From: Pagrus major
Taxonomy: Eukaryota; Chordata; Actinopteri; Spariformes; Sparidae
Direction: 5' to 3'
Length of the DNA stretch: 64,000 nt
NCBI RefSeq assembly: GCF_040436345.1
Contig: NC_133221.1
Span: 22,206,665-22,270,664, forward strand
The translations under genes and the position numbers were made by a program. The notes beneath the pieces were generated by a model. That model did not search any database, was not told the DNA's origin, and worked only from the letters and a program-made list of their open reading frames with translations. Position 1 is the stretch's first letter. Every line of letters begins with the position of its first letter. Positions 14,393-29,800 of the stretch are shown here, piece by piece.

Positions 14393-17300
14393 CTGGAGGT
14401 GGAGACAACAAAAGAGAAATTAGAAAATACTCAATAAAAACTATTTTTTGAAAATCAAATACCAAACAGAAAACAATTCACAAACACTCTCAGCACTCTA
14501 TCATGAGTGTTTACGGTGTAGAACATGTGTCTTCCTAAAATAGGTACAATCTCTGCAGGCTGTCAGCGGAGATATTGTATGCACTAAAGCCAGTAACTGT
14601 TTTTTTACCCTTGGAAGAGGAAGAGGTTCAGATAGTTGAAGTTCTTGGTGAGGAAGTTGCCCAGGATGCGGTTTGGGTAGCCACATTTGATTTGGTAGGC
14701 AGACAAGCCGAAGTAGATACACTTTACAAAGTACCAGAGCTGAGCAATAGGGTTATTGTTGAACCTCCTGTGGAGCAAAACCAATGAACATATCTAAGAC
14801 AACATTCAGTTTAGCAGTTTTTCTTAATGATCTTTCATTCAAGAATTCAAATTCTAATTGAAATACTGGATTTAGGGATGGAGGTTTTTATCAGATCAGT
14901 AGGTGTTGGTTTGTTTTTTAAATGTATTTATTTATTTTTTTCATTTAAAAAAATATTCAAAAAATCAGTTGAATAATGTATTAAGTTGGTGACCTCTCTG
15001 TGACTCCGGGGAGGATGAAGAACATCCAGAAGTGTATACCGAACACCAGCACCACCTGGAAAACACACTTTCCCATCAGAGACTTCTTCAGGTAGAGGGC
15101 ACGGTCCACTATCATGGTGCCAAACTGCATGAGCAGCATGACGAGGAAGGCCTCGGGGACCTGGTCCTCCGACAGAGACTCTGTGATGTCTCCCGCTGCA
15201 GAGTATTTCTACAAAGAGACAAAGCCTGATTGTGTCATACCGTACATGAAATAATAATGCATTTGGTGAGTGGCAGGGCAGACTCTTACCCCAAAGGCGG
15301 AGTATCCATATATAGTGACAATGAAGTTGACAACATCGATTAGAAACATGAGGGCATAGACGTCACACACAGGACTGTATTCTGGGTGGATGATGTCATA
15401 GAAAAACTGCCTTATGGGTAAGTAAATGCGAAGGGCACTGTAGAAAAAAACAAAGAATATATAGAGTCAGAAAACACTTTTCTCCAAACTGTCAGATTCA
15501 CAAACTCTGAATGTTAAACTGATAGAGGAAACAAATCAGTCATACAGTGGTAAAATGTCTCCAGCATTCTTAACAGATATACAAGCGACTATCAATGCAT
15601 GTAGGTAAGCTAGATTTACAACCATGAACTGCAATGCCTCCAGTTCAGGTCTGGACAGTTATCTTTGTTTTTCTCATAATTTCTTGTCATCTCCGTGTTG
15701 TAATGAGAATACAACTCTCATTTTTGACTGTTATTTACACTTTTAATATCTTAATGAATGGAGTTACATTTTATTGATACCTTTGACAGCATACTTAAAA
15801 AAATTTAAAAAGATCGGATTTTGGTCCGCCATAACACAAGACAGTCTTTTAACTGTGCTGAGCATGAATTTAACTTTGTATCATTTGATTTCGCAGACTT
15901 TATACATATTCTAACAGACGCTATTGATGCTGTGATAATTGATATTGAAGGCTGTGTTAATAACAGGGTCCTCTTAATCAGAAAATATGTCTCGATCTGC
16001 TGGAGGAAAGGTCACAGACAAAAAAGAGACTGTTTAGACAGAAGGTAGGGTAGTCTGATGTTGATTTAAGACATAAAATGTGGACCAAAACAAGACAACG
16101 CACACTTCTATGATGGCAGCTTTGGCCTGTAGCATCCTCCCTCTGACCGCCTGTCTCATCCTCTGCTTCCTGGTCAGCAGAACATTGTGTTGTCGCCGGC
16201 TCTTCTTCTTGCTGTGCTCCTTCTTGGGCTTCACCTCTCCAGTGAAGAAATGACACATGAGAGGACAAATGTTATTAGTAACAACAAAACAAGATCAAAA
16301 GACAACATCAAAAATAAAAATAAAACTAGATTCACACAGACTCTAAATTCACCCAGTATCTCAAGGTTTTTCTAAATATTCACCATCAGCCTCTGTTGAC
16401 TCGCCTCTCTTTTGTCTACAGAATAAGGAGGTGGTGGAGGCGTGGAGAGGGAGGAACTTCAGCCGCCGTTGAGGTTTCTCTTTGTTGCTCCTCCTTTCTC
16501 CTCCTGACATCCTCTTCTTGTCCACTTTCTTCTTCATCTTCTTAAAGAAATCAGGCATTTCTACCTCCTTCTGGTCCCACAGCCCGTGACACTATAAAGT
16601 CATGGACAAAAACAGAGTCTAACATGTGAAACTGCACAGCAACGCAGCTGGTGTTCCCTTACAAGACCTACAGCTCTCTCAAAGAGAAGATGAATTTCAA
16701 TTATGATTTTTCACCTTGAGAATAGACCGATGGAAGAACAGAGCAAGCAGCTGAATGAGGTCAAAGAGGACGTAGCCATCTTTCTTCTCCACCCCAATGA
16801 TGTTGGGCAGGGCGAAGGGCCGATCAGCGTTGATGCCTCGATAGGCAGATGTGGTCCAGGGGAAGAAGCCAAACTGGAAGAAGTACTTCACCACAACTGT
16901 CAGCTGAGAGAAACAGAGGAGGCAGTTCTGGATTATGCATCAGCAGAAAAAACTGAGTAATTGTCATTAAGAAGTTCTTAGTTAATAAGAAGTAGTGGGT
17001 CCTTCTTTGACACTATACATTTTCTGTATTTCAGAGTTAACAATACACAGATGTTTTTTATAAAAACTAATTTATGTTCCTTTTTCTCTAGTTGGTGTTC
17101 AAAAAATTGTAAATTCTTAAAAAACCCTTTTGTTTTTATGAGATTATATCTGTGCCTTACTGTATAAAAAAGCATAAATCATTAGAGACAATGAATGAAT
17201 AAGATTAAAAAATACAGTAGGTGGCTAAACTGGTAGAGGGAGGGCACAACTGAATAATGTGGCCGTGTTTTCTGGCAGGCTGTATCTTAGTAGAGAACAG

Positions 17301-20300
17301 AATTAAGTTAGACGGTTAGAAAAAGTATCAAAATCAATGCAGCAGAACCACAGATATCATCTTTTTATCACACGCGTTTCTCAAACCTGATACTTGCCTA
17401 TATTACACACAATGCAAATCAACTGCTGACAGTAGTGCTTAGCCACCAGCACCAAGCAGAGATGAGGGGTGTGCTCTAGAGGTCTAATGAGCTCACGTCT
17501 TATGAGATATTTTTTTACTTTTAAACTTGACATCAGTGACATCACAAGAGGCAATATATCAAATTTGTGTGCAGGATTTATAGTGATCTATTGGCAGAAT
17601 TGTAATATAATATTCATAATTTTGTTTTCATTAATGTATAATTACCTGAAACTAAGAACCGTTGTGTTTTCATTACCTTAGAATGAGCCTTTTATATTCC
17701 CCAGAGTCTGCCATTTTTCTACAGTAGCCCAGAACAGACAAACCAGACACTGACTCTAGAGAGGTCCTTTCGCATTTATTTTTACATGCTTTGCATGAAT
17801 TTCCCTATGTTACTGTACAAGCAGAGCAATTGTGAGAAATACTGGGTATAATATGTGACACCTTGTTAAATTTTGTTTTTGTCTGCCATTATTAATTTGA
17901 GCATTTTGAGTATTCCTCCAATGAACAATGAATTATTTATGAAACATAAAACTGATTGCAGATTTGTTGTCTATTTGCTTCAAAATGAATATTAAAACCA
18001 CCATGAAAACCTCACGTTTGAAGATGATGTTGAACACACCACAGGATGCCATAATAACTTACCTCTGTGTAGATTATGGCGGTCATCCAGAAACGTTTGC
18101 TCGGTCGGGGCACGGACAGCATGGCCCAGAGGAAGATGAGAATGGGCAGGATGAGCGAGAGGAAGGAAGCCGACACCATGTGGTTGAGGATAATGACGAA
18201 GTAGCACAGCATCTCTGATTTGGACACCATGGTGTTGTAGAGGGCAAACCCCAGCTTCAGTGGCCTTGGCAACATTGTGAAAAACTTATTGGACTCTGAG
18301 ATCTCGTCATTTTCAAACATGCTATAGAGATGATGGAGGGAATAAAAGAGAATGAATTAGAGCATGAAAAGTCACACAGCAGATCTATGTTAAAAAAATG
18401 ACCTTGTTTTTTAAGTAAACCACTCCTTGTGTTTACTTACTTGTTAAGGAGCAGCTCACTGGCAGTGAGATTCCTTGTTTCCTGACTCAGAGGTCTGGAA
18501 GACTCTGGGAGGTCCAGGCTTTTCTCCCCATCACTGTCCCTGAAGCCCAACGAGGTGCATTCTGAGTAATCGATGCATTCATCTTCTTCCCCCTGATGTG
18601 TTTCCTCCTTCAGCTCTTCTCTCTTCACCTCATGATCCTCCTCTCGTTGTTCCTCTTCCTCCTCTCTCTTTTCTAGTTCTTGCTCACCTCTCTTCTCTCC
18701 TTCCCCATCCTCTTCCTCCCCTCTCTTTTCTAGTTCTTGCTCACCTCTCTTCTCTCCTTCCCCATCCTCTTCCTCCTCTCTCTCTTCTAGTTCTTGCTCA
18801 TGTCTCTTCTCTCCTTCCCCATCCTCTTCCTCCTCTCTCTCTTCTAGTTCTTGATCATGCTTCATCTCACCCTCAGTACCCTCCTCATCTTCCTCTTCTT
18901 GCTCGTAGTGCTCCTTTTGAGGGCCATCATCTTCACAGCTTTTGAGACAAGCATAGAGACAGGGATATTTTAAATTGAAGAATTAAGAGAATATGTACTT
19001 TGAGAAAGTCCTGGATTCTCTCTACAACACTTCTCCTACTGTCAGTGACCTCACCTTGGGGAAAGGTCATCAGTCTCAGTGGTCAGGTCGACGTTGGTTG
19101 TTCTCAGGAGCCTCCGTCTGAGCTGGTCAGCAGCAGGTTGAACAACAGGTGGCTCGTCCAGCTCCTCCTGAGTTGGCTGCCGCGAGCCGAGCATCGTCTC
19201 ATCAGTCATACAGCTGAGGGTGAAGAGGAAAGAGAGAGCAGATGAGCATAAAGGGGCTTAAAGTACAGGAATAATGCTGTTAATGTGCGCACAGTAGATG
19301 TATGCACATATAGTAAGGTATACAGGGTAACCTACCTTGAAACACTGCTGCCCCAGGACAATTTGGAGGCTTGGTTCTTCAGCTTGGCATAGGCATGGTG
19401 TGAGGAGGGGACAGCTGGTGGGGAGGAAGAGGGAGGCAGGTCGTCTAGGCCATCTTGAGATGAAAGTGTGTTCTGACGGGAGATCCAGGTTTCATAAAAC
19501 TGCTTCACGCTCTCCTGGCTCACCTCTTTGCCCTGCAGAGTGACGGAGTGGGAGGAAAAGAGGAAAACAGAATGCTGAAGCACACAAAGAGGATAAAACA
19601 GTGTGGTCTGACAAACTGAGAGCGTATCTGAACCGATTTTACTGTACTGCACGTCTGTGTTTGGGTTTACTTCTTGTGTTATGTAAGTACAGTACGACTT
19701 GACTGATATTGGCTTTTGAAACCTTTGTCACTGATGACATCACATAATAATAGACAACACATTTTGAGTTGTCAAAGCAGGAAAAGCACAGGTGTAAATA
19801 GTAACATTAACGATGGCTCCACTCCATGTCAGTGAGTGAACATGCCAGAACCCTGGAAATGGCTCACCTAAATGGAATGCAGCCATTGTCATGGTTTTTA
19901 GTAAGGAGGGAATTATTCAACCTGTGTTTTTTCTTGCTTGACTGGTCAAAATGTCTGTAAAGGGTCTAAAAATGTACTTTAATAACTGAACAGTTAAATG
20001 AATAAATTAAATGCTTAAAGAACAAAAATACTAGAAAAATATTTTATTTTGTGCACATTTTTCAACTTAAGATACAAAGAGACGGACCTGATTTTACCTG
20101 CTTAAATGTGTTGTTTTATGCTTAAATAATTAACTTTATTGAAGTTTTTTTGCAGAGGTATGCAAAAAATAGATAGACGGATTAAATGAATAAATAAATA
20201 AATGAATAAATGAAAAAATAAATATCAGAAAGGTTTAAAAAAGGATAAATGTATAAAAAGAAATGATAGCATTAATTTTCATGACTAAATACATTAGAGA

Positions 20301-23300
20301 AAGAAGCTCCTTGCAGCACACTGAATATCTTTCACAGTAAATGTGCCATGTTATTTCTATTTTAACCATATCTGTATATAGTACATACAGTATGTTGGTC
20401 CTCCAGTTTTGCCAAAAATACATGCACCGGTTACAGTGGGTCTTTCAGTACAGTAGGCTACATCCATCAGCCAGGAAATCAGCATCATAGCTAAGTGCCC
20501 ATGTAGTCCATATATGTGCGAAAGTTGCATTTGACATGTAAAAGTGATTTTTTTTAACAATAGTAAAAGTGGTAAAGTAGTAAAAATATTAGCTGATATC
20601 AATTTATAAAACAAATTATCATCATCATAAGTAAATTTGCTTTAAGGTTTTTTTTTCAGTTATCCATCCAGTCCTCTCACCTTCTTTTGTTGCTGGCTGA
20701 GTAACGCTCGCTCGAAGCGCAGCACCTTGGAAATGTCCAGGCTGTTTTTACAGAACGAGTTCAGACTCTCCGTCATGTCGTCAAGAACAGCCTGAACAAT
20801 CACCAAGCTGAACTTCAGGTTGCTAATGACCCGCTGCAGAATGTTTTCTGTAAGGAGAGGACAAGTACATGAGTGAGTGAAGTCGAGTATGAATGTGTCA
20901 GTGCAGTAGAGGTTTTTCCTGCTCTTGATTCACAGTTTCACTGCTGCTTGTTCGTATTACAACAACAATAAAGAGAAAGCTACTCAGTGATAAAATACTA
21001 ACTTGTCAGAAGTTTACAGTGGTAGAAGCAAGTAGTTTGTTTTTTACCTTTTTCCTCCACTACCTCCTCTGCTACAGTGCTTTCATCCAGTTCATCCTCA
21101 CTAGACTCCGCTCTTTCAATACCTGGAAAAAATCAGATTATAATGATAAGTCATTTTTGCAGTTGCAGTGCATTTTTCCACAACTACCAGCCAGATTAAT
21201 GTTCCATTCACAACCCCCAAAGGATGATTTCTAAGGATTCTGGTAACCTCGTGACCTCTCCTGTGGCTTCATGATCAGAACAAAATATCCCTTTAACACT
21301 CTTGTAAAAACCGATGTACCAAACAAAAAAGGGAACACAACTGTTAGTGACATACTTATGCCTGTATCACCAAATCATTCCATATCATTAATTAACTTCA
21401 TGAAACAAGACTCGAAATTTAACTCCAAAGACTGATATGATTCAATTAAAACAGACCACAAAATACAGAATTAAATCAACACCACTTTGCTCTCTCACCC
21501 TGCTGTTTCTGCAGCTCTCTCTTTTCTCTCTTCTTCTCCTCTTTTTTCATTTTTTTCTTATCCTTCTTCAGGTCCTTCAGAGCCGACTTAGAGCTCGTGA
21601 CCCAGGCATTGTACACCAACTGGAAAATCAAAAACATCAGATTAACATCTTGAGTTATGTGACAATATAAAGACATTAAAGGAGAGGGTATAATGTAATG
21701 TATGTATGTAGTTAATGTAAAATTAATTTAATACAATTCATAATTTAATTCATCATTCGTCATTAGTTCTTTTTGTTTCAGGTGTTTTTCTGGCTCTCAC
21801 CTGGAAAGCAGATTTTTTCTTCGGTGGTTCCTCCTCTTCTTTCTTCTCTGGAACTTCCTCCTCTTCCTCCTCACTGTCACTCTCAAACAGGTGGTAGCCA
21901 CAGTTGTTTTCCACTGCGTAAAACGGATCAGTAACAAAACTACATCATTAGACTTTCTGTTGAGCTTTTAAGCAAGGTATGTGACCCAGAGCTGGTTTGT
22001 TTAACCCATCAGTGTGAGAGAACTGAGCCATGTTTAACGTTGTGTGATGTTGCTGCTCACCTCCAGGCCGAGACACCCATGGCTTCCACCATTTTCCTGC
22101 ATCTCTCTTCGCCTTCTCATCATCATCTGGAAAACACAGATCAGTCTGTTTAGTTATTTTTATGATTTTGAGTTTTATGAAGTAAACACTCATGCAAGTA
22201 TAGATGTGTGTGGTAAGTGTATTATAAAATTGGACCAAAACCCCATGTTGACAAAATTATCTTTACGGCCAAAACATTTAATGCTTAAATAGGAGATTTT
22301 TTTTACTACGGAATATCTCTTCTGTCACAAGAGAAATTTATTGGAAATGTCATATACACTCTCCTTCACTTTTTTGTTTAGTAGTGAATAATACGAGAAT
22401 ACTGTAAATACCAACAGACTAAACCTGCCGACCTAAAATATTTTCATCGAAGGAGCCTGCTAATGCTTTGCTGGTTTATTAACAGTAGAAACAGGCAATG
22501 AATTGACTTGTGTTACCCAGTGTCACCTGCTCCTGAACAGCAGGTAGAGCTGGTTTGTCTGCTGCTGCTGGCCGACCCTTCTGTTTAGATTTGATCTTCT
22601 CCATCCTACAGAAAGAGGGCGAAAAGACATGTTACCTGCTTTCTGTTTTCTTTTTTGAGAGAAGATAAACAGGAGATTGAGAGGGGAAGTTCTGCTGGTT
22701 GTCACTGCACACTGGAGCCATTCATTTACAGTCAGGTGAGTTGAAATGGAATTGACCTATTTCATTATTAATTTTATTTCGTTAACTCATAATCTTATTC
22801 TAATCTTTGTTAATTCCCTTCCTTTATTATTATATTTCATAACTGCAATTGTGCTTTGGCAACACATATAAAATGTCAAGCCAATAAAGCCTATTGACGT
22901 GAATTTAATTGAAATGTTGTGAAATGTTGTACTTTATACTGACTTTACATGGTTTGATGTTTCTTACTGTTTCTTCAGCGTCTCCACAGATTTCTTCTCC
23001 ATCTCCAGTCTGGCTGCTACTAGCTTCTTCACTTTGGCTTCAAAGAGCTCAGCGCCCCTTAGAGGTAAAGAGGAAAAGAGCATGACTCTCATTGTTGGTG
23101 TATTTTGTTACTGCAGCTTGCTGACATTTGTAACCACCACTCTACCTGTAAAATTGTCTTGTGCTGCTTCAAATTATGTCAGAAACCTATACAAGAGGTT
23201 GTTAAACATATGTGAGTACAGACCTGGAGGCCAGTATCTTTGAAGCCTTGAGTTCAGAAACCACGTAGAGGAAGTAGTAGCTGAGGAAGACCCTCCTCTG

Positions 23301-26300
23301 TGCCAGGAGGACGGTGAAACAAATCGCATCCCAGACGATGCCAGCCTCACCCGCAGGCAGCTCACACTCATCGTCAGGATCAGCTGAAAAACAAATGTGT
23401 TACACTCTGTCTGAATAATTCAATGGTAATTTTGACCAAACTATTTGGAGACATCAAGAGATGCTCAATAAGGTCTTAGTTCCCCGTTTATGAATCTGTC
23501 TGACTCTAGCACTAAGCTTTCTTTAAATATCAAAAGATAGTATTAATATACAAACACAAGAATGTCCTGAGATTTAAGATGAATTATCATCTGTTACAGA
23601 CACTTACGGACGTCGTAGCCGTTGATGGTGCAGAACATGCTGAAAGCTTGAATAAACCAGCAGCTGTTCTTCATCAGGCTGTCCAGGTAGGCACAGGAAC
23701 CGAGCTGATCACAAAAGATATTGGATTGGCAGAAAGAAGCTATAACAGAGTACAGAGACTGCTGCAAAAGGTGAAACATTTACTGATCTTAAGCGTCTGA
23801 AATGATTTCTTTACTGTGTGGTAACTCACAGACAGCAGGTTCTTCATAGCTATCACGAAGCTGGTGTATCCGATGAGCCAGTCCCACAGTCGCAGGATGT
23901 ATCTGACCGGCTGCATCAACACAGTGCCTCCGAACAACATGAAGTAGAAACAGGCCACCAGGTAGCCCAGACAGAAGATGTTGATCCTTGTGGTGCCGGT
24001 GATGAAGATGAGGCACAGCACCAGCCAGAAGAAATAGCTGAACACAAACACCTTTACCATGTCGAGGTAGCACCTGAGGACCAGACAGAGGGACATTTTA
24101 TTGCTGAAAAAGAGCGACATAACAAAGACATGCTGCCAGAGCAGATGAAAACTGAAAAAAGAGTCATTTGTTGCTTTATTGTGGAAAATTAGAGAACCAG
24201 AGATTTTTGTATCTACTTGTTAAAAGTAATCCTAAAAAATGAGAGATTTTTGTGCCCGTGACACCTTTCATGCCTCTGCACTAAATATGATCAAAAAACA
24301 GCATATTAGCTTAGTTTAGCATAAAGACACAATGCAGGGGAAACAGCTAGCTTTTGTCTTTATTATCGCCTTTATTTATCTCTGACTAAAGTTAAAAACA
24401 CACCTGCTAGAGAACAGTACTATGTTGCTGTTCAAGTAACAAAACACAGTTCGATAAATCAGATATAAATAATTGATAATCAAAACTGCTGATTAATTTC
24501 CAGTCAAATGACTAACACGTTAATGGAGTTGATAATTGTTCTGTCATTGTTACAGTAAGCAATATTGCAAAACACCATATTCCATCTATCAGTGAGACCA
24601 GATGTAAGCGTTTATGAAAGACATTTATTGATGGATAAGAAACAATCCACTGTCCAACTCAAATACCAAATTCATCAGCCAATAAAAATAGTTACTCTCT
24701 TACAACAAGACAACTTCTTTCATTTCAATGTATTGTCCATGAATATGACTGATGATTGATTAAGTAACTTTTTATCAGTAAAATATATTCTATAACAGCG
24801 AGATGGCAAATCTGATGACGAGCGGCAGCGGAGAGGGAAATAAAGCCCATAAACGAAGCTCTAGTCTAACACGGAAACGAGAGATGTCCATGAGTGCTGA
24901 GCCAACAGTTTCACTTTACCAGAACAGCTTTATGGGTTTGACAACTCACATAAATGAATGATCTAACTCCCATTAATGCTCCGAAAAATGACCACAAACC
25001 AGTGTGATGGACTCACAGTTTTCCACCTGCAGTTTAACCTACAGAGCAGGAAGCTGTTTGAGTTATGGAGTTCAGGCTATTTCCTGTTCTTATCTGGGGT
25101 CTATAAATATAGACTCTGAAGGTAAATCACGTGCAGGAAGAGCAGAAAATAAAGGTTTAGTTTAGTTTCTGACCTGCAGTGAAGGAAGTTATTAACAGGT
25201 ATGAACTGGTTGAAGGAACAAGGATCCAGACTACGACTGATCTCAACATTGTCTCCGGCCAGCAGTCGCATCGCTGCCCGGTTCTCCTCCTCAAACACCT
25301 GCCACTGCAGAGAAGAGCAGAGCAGCAGGAGGAAGTCGTCTGCAGGGAGCAGAGGGGCAGTCAAAATCTGACATGATGAAGAACAGGTTCAAAATCAAGA
25401 CAGAAGAGAGTAAAGATAAACTCACAGAATATGAATAAAGGATCAGGTTGCCTGGCAAAGTCAGGAAAGTAAAACCACTTAATAACATTTGAGGTTAGAG
25501 GATGAATTGCAGTTCTCCAGGGGTAATCTGATGAGAAAACAGAATAAAGTAAAAGAGCATTGAATGAGACTTAAATGCAGTACGTTTGTGAAAATTGACA
25601 TCTTTCTGCGAAACATTGTTGAAATGAGTTTACGATTAATCAATCAACTCAGATGAGAAAGCACTTGATCAGAAATCAGATCAGTAATTTTTCCAAGCAA
25701 GAACACCAAATTATTTCTGATTTCAGTATCTCAAATGTGAGTAATTTAATGCTTTTCTTTGTCATATATGACAGTAAACCAAATATCTTTGGGTTTTGGA
25801 CTGATGATCAGATAAAATAGGCAGTTTCAAGATAATGACTTTGACTTTGGGAATTATAATGATCATATATCTCTATATTCTGTCATTGCATGGTTTTATT
25901 GATTACAAAACTTAATGTATAATCAAGAATATAGTTACCAGATTAATCGATAATAAAAAACAATCATTAGTTGCAACTCTACAATTGGACAATAGACTGC
26001 GAATTATTGTATCAAGCAAGAATACTAAGCATTCTTGTTCTAGTTTCTCTATTGTGAGGATTTGCTGCTTTCCTCTGTTTGTTGGACAGAGAAACTGACA
26101 TTTTATAGACTAAACCATTAATCAGTTAATAAAAAAATGACTGACAGATTAATATATGACATATTATCATCTGTGTGTTCTTTCCTGTGATGTTTTTTTT
26201 TTTCACATTTTTTTTCCCCCATTAAATCTCACTTAAATAAATCACTATTGATGGTACTTAAGCTTCTTCTTCCTTTGACTTTCTGTTTCTGGAGTTTTCT

Positions 26301-26787
26301 TTAGGTGCCACTCTTACACAGTGCTCATGCTTCTCAGTTTCTCATCTGTTTCTAAAAAGCAAAACACTTAAAATCATCACTTTCATACAAACACCGGGTG
26401 TTTAAAACTGCAAATGTAAAAGTATTCTGAATATAAATCAGTAACTGGATATAAATCATATACATCAGTAGTTTATTTTCACAAAAAAATCACATATTAA
26501 GAAAAAAGTCCATACCAGCACAGAAAGCAGGTGGGACGCCAATGCAGAGCACGTACTGCAGCACCATGAGCCCTGCAGTGAAGCAGCAGTATTTAGGCCA
26601 CACCTCTCCAATAGCCTTCCTGCGTCTTCGTGACAGGACAGCCATTAAGGCAAAGGAATGTAGCAGGGCATAGAAATCCATCCTCTGACCAATCACGTTC
26701 ACGGCCACGATCAGACTGATCTGAGGTGTGTGTATGTACAGAAGTCAATGTCAGATATGTTAAACAGTTCAGATACACATGAGCAGA

Positions 26788-26846
<59 letters not shown>

Positions 26847-29800
26847 CAGAGCCTAAAAAGTACCTCCAGTCCAAATTTGTAGAAGCCAAAGTTGATGAAG
26901 TACTTGATGCAGGGCAGGATGCCGTGGTCCAGGTGCTGCCTGGTGATGCCCTGGAAGATGATGTTGAAGGGCGGGGGCTTCAGGTTGTTATGTAGACGGA
27001 AGTACAGCTGGTGCCGATGGACTGTCGCCTCAAACACCAGCAGCCCCAGCACCATCAGATGGTTCTATGACAGAAGTAGAGAAGAGATGATCTGGGGCAA
27101 AATCCAAGCGACTTCAAAAACAAATTCAAACTCTGTATTAAACAGGATGTTTGCCTCTGTCCTATTAAAACTGGAGCAATCTTGTTGTCTTTCTGGGCAA
27201 GAAAAGAAGAAAGATTTTGGCAGGCATATCACCGTACCTGGAGACAGGGGAGGATCCTGCCCTCACATTTAAGCAGCGCTCCACACCAGTACAGCGGGTC
27301 GACAGGCTCGATGTAGAGAACAGACGTCCTGAGCAGCTCCAGCATGTTCCCCCTCAGCTCCACTCCATCATCCAGGCCCGAGCTGTTGGACGGTAACAGG
27401 CTCTAAAATACAAACAACAAATATGTTTAATTGGTGTAAATATGAAGGATGATGCCGAAAGCACTAATTATAAACTCAACACCACAGATTAGTTAAAGCA
27501 TATCCACATGTGCTGCTAACAGAGGTATTATTAACAACTGCACAGAACACACAGTTATGGATACTCACAGCTGTGCAGTTTGAAGAATAATCGAGGGGTT
27601 TGATGACTTTGAGCTGGTAAAACATCTTACACACCACCATGACGCCCGCCCAAACAGCAGAGATGCTGGATGCTAACGGTCGTAACCGTTGGAATGGCAG
27701 TGCAAACACCCACAGAACCAGGAAGAGTAAGTTCATCAAAGAAACCTGTTAAAATGGAAATTATGTCAAGTACATTAGTGAACACAGAACTCCACATTCA
27801 ATCTGAGCAGAATAACTTCATGTTTCATTGATTCTTTCCACAGAATATGTCAACAAAGTTATGACAGAGATAGCACTTCTAGCGTGAAGAGAATGGTGTA
27901 GAAGAAGAGGAAAAAAACGGGACAATTTGTATAGACGCACATACTGAAACATTTTCACGCACATGACGCTGCATACACATATGTACTGATCAGTCACCCC
28001 ACCTCTTGCAGTGACACCCAGATGATGCCAGAAGACACGATTTTGAGGCTGTGGAGCTCGAGCAGTCTCCAGCACTGCTCCTGGACCTTTTGGATTCCTG
28101 ACAGAGCATGAATGAGCAGCAGGCTCACCCGGTCCACAATCACAATCCACTTGTTCTCAGGACTGCTGGGGACAGACTCTGGGAGGAATAGAAGATAGTG
28201 AGGACATGATTTGAACATCATGTCATCACTACGGCTGCCACATAGCTGTCATGTTTATGGCCAGACAATCATCTATAATATATTGTGATATCTGTGTAAC
28301 CGACGAGGAAACCATGACACAAAAATGTACAAAAAACCGTATGTGTTGCTTTCATTCAAATTTAAAACATCTATTAAATGGCAACAAAGGTTGAACTGAA
28401 GAAGATTTTCAAAGTTAAAATAGTAAAGTAGTGAATAAAATTAATAACTGGCAATACTTGGTGCCAGTGTCTGAGAAACACATTGTTGTAATATAATGCC
28501 ATGTCAATAAGTTGTCCCACTCCAATTGACTCAATAAAAGGACACATAGGCGCCATTTTGGGTCTAAAAAGTGCAGTTGGTGATTCTGGAGAAAGTTGAC
28601 TGTTGAGTCTCACTGACTCTCAATTGTTAAATGAGACTCAGCGATTGGTTGTTGGTGTTTGGTATTTTTAAATCTGGGTGCTGTTTTGTTACACATTTTG
28701 ATGTCTAAATACTGTTGGTACTGTTGGTACTAAAGGTTTTGGAACAGGTACGCTAGATCACTTCAGCCATGCTTGCTTTATGCTGCCTGAATTGGTCAGT
28801 TTGTTTGTGTTATTGTGTGTTGTAAAGGGGTATGTTCGGATCCAAACTAACATGTTACAACACAAAGTTATGTTATGGCTCACTGAGGCATTCTGCTGGA
28901 CCAATTCCAAAACTCTCTGTACCTTTCAGTGAGTTAGACATCAACATATGTAAAAATAGAGCACAGGTTAGAAAATACCAGAATTCCCCTTTAAGCTGTA
29001 GTTACCCTCTCCTGTCATCTCTGTCTGCTCCTCAGCTCCTCTCTCTGAGGGGGTTTGTAGTCCGACGCTGTTTAGGGTCTCCTGACTTCTTCCAGTTCCC
29101 ATTTGTTCTTTCAAAAGCCTGCAGGACAACAGGGAAACATTTGCGCAAGTTTACACAATTATCAATTATTTTTCAATACCCTACCCCAAAATAGACACAG
29201 TATGTATATGAACATGGATTATATTCTTATATAAGTATTTTATTTATTATATTTTTTATTTAAGTCATTATTTTACCAGGAAAATAAGCATGACAAAGTA
29301 TGTACTGTAGACACAAACGCTGATTCATTAGCAGAATCAAGAGTCAAACAAGGGCCTTACCTTTTCTGGAACTTTTCAATGTTTTCTTTGATGCTGGGAA
29401 TTCAATTAGAGAGACATGTGCATTGAACATTACAGTGAGTACTACTGATATTTCTGATATTGTGATAGACACTGAATAAAGTCAATAATGTCACCATTAC
29501 TAATTAACTCAATGTTAAATAATTTTTACACAACCAAAGCAGGACTTATGGTTCTCCTTATGAGGTCCACAGGCAATACGTTTACACCTGGTTCAAACAC
29601 TTATTAGATCTACAGGCAATAAATCCACTTTGTGATATGCAGTTAACTCTGATGGGTCTTTACACAAAGCGTCAAAGCGTCTGAAATGTGAGCGCAACAA
29701 AACATTTATGGGGGAATAAATGCAGCTCTTACGTCTCAGATATCACATTGACTGAACTCCTGAGCTCTTCCTCTCTGAGTGGAGAGAAGGATGGATTCAA

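Larger units (their letters stand above)
23224..28178 (-). other. Piezo exon block: central arm units
   Basis: Ten exons: 28178-28003, 27745-27569, 27402-27238, 27064-26864, 26720-26516, 25527-25426, 25339-25174, 24073-23830, 23704-23608 and 23383-23224 (about residues 853-1416). Landmarks: [159 protein letters not shown]; and [20 protein letters not shown]. All are classic Piezo arm sequence with alternating membrane helices and amphipathic segments. N-glycosylation sequons (NCT, NSS) fall in the loop near 27569 and 27390. Confidence 0.93.

Noticed and set aside
18598-18945. 115-aa + strand frame with Ser/Pro/Leu repeats
   Set aside because: It is the reverse complement of the acidic Piezo exon and its 57-base repeat. 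The real frame is on the - strand, in phase with its neighbours.
23818-24192. 124-aa + strand frame
   Set aside because: Antisense shadow of the Piezo exon 23830-24073, which encodes the conserved [20 protein letters not shown] segment on the other strand.
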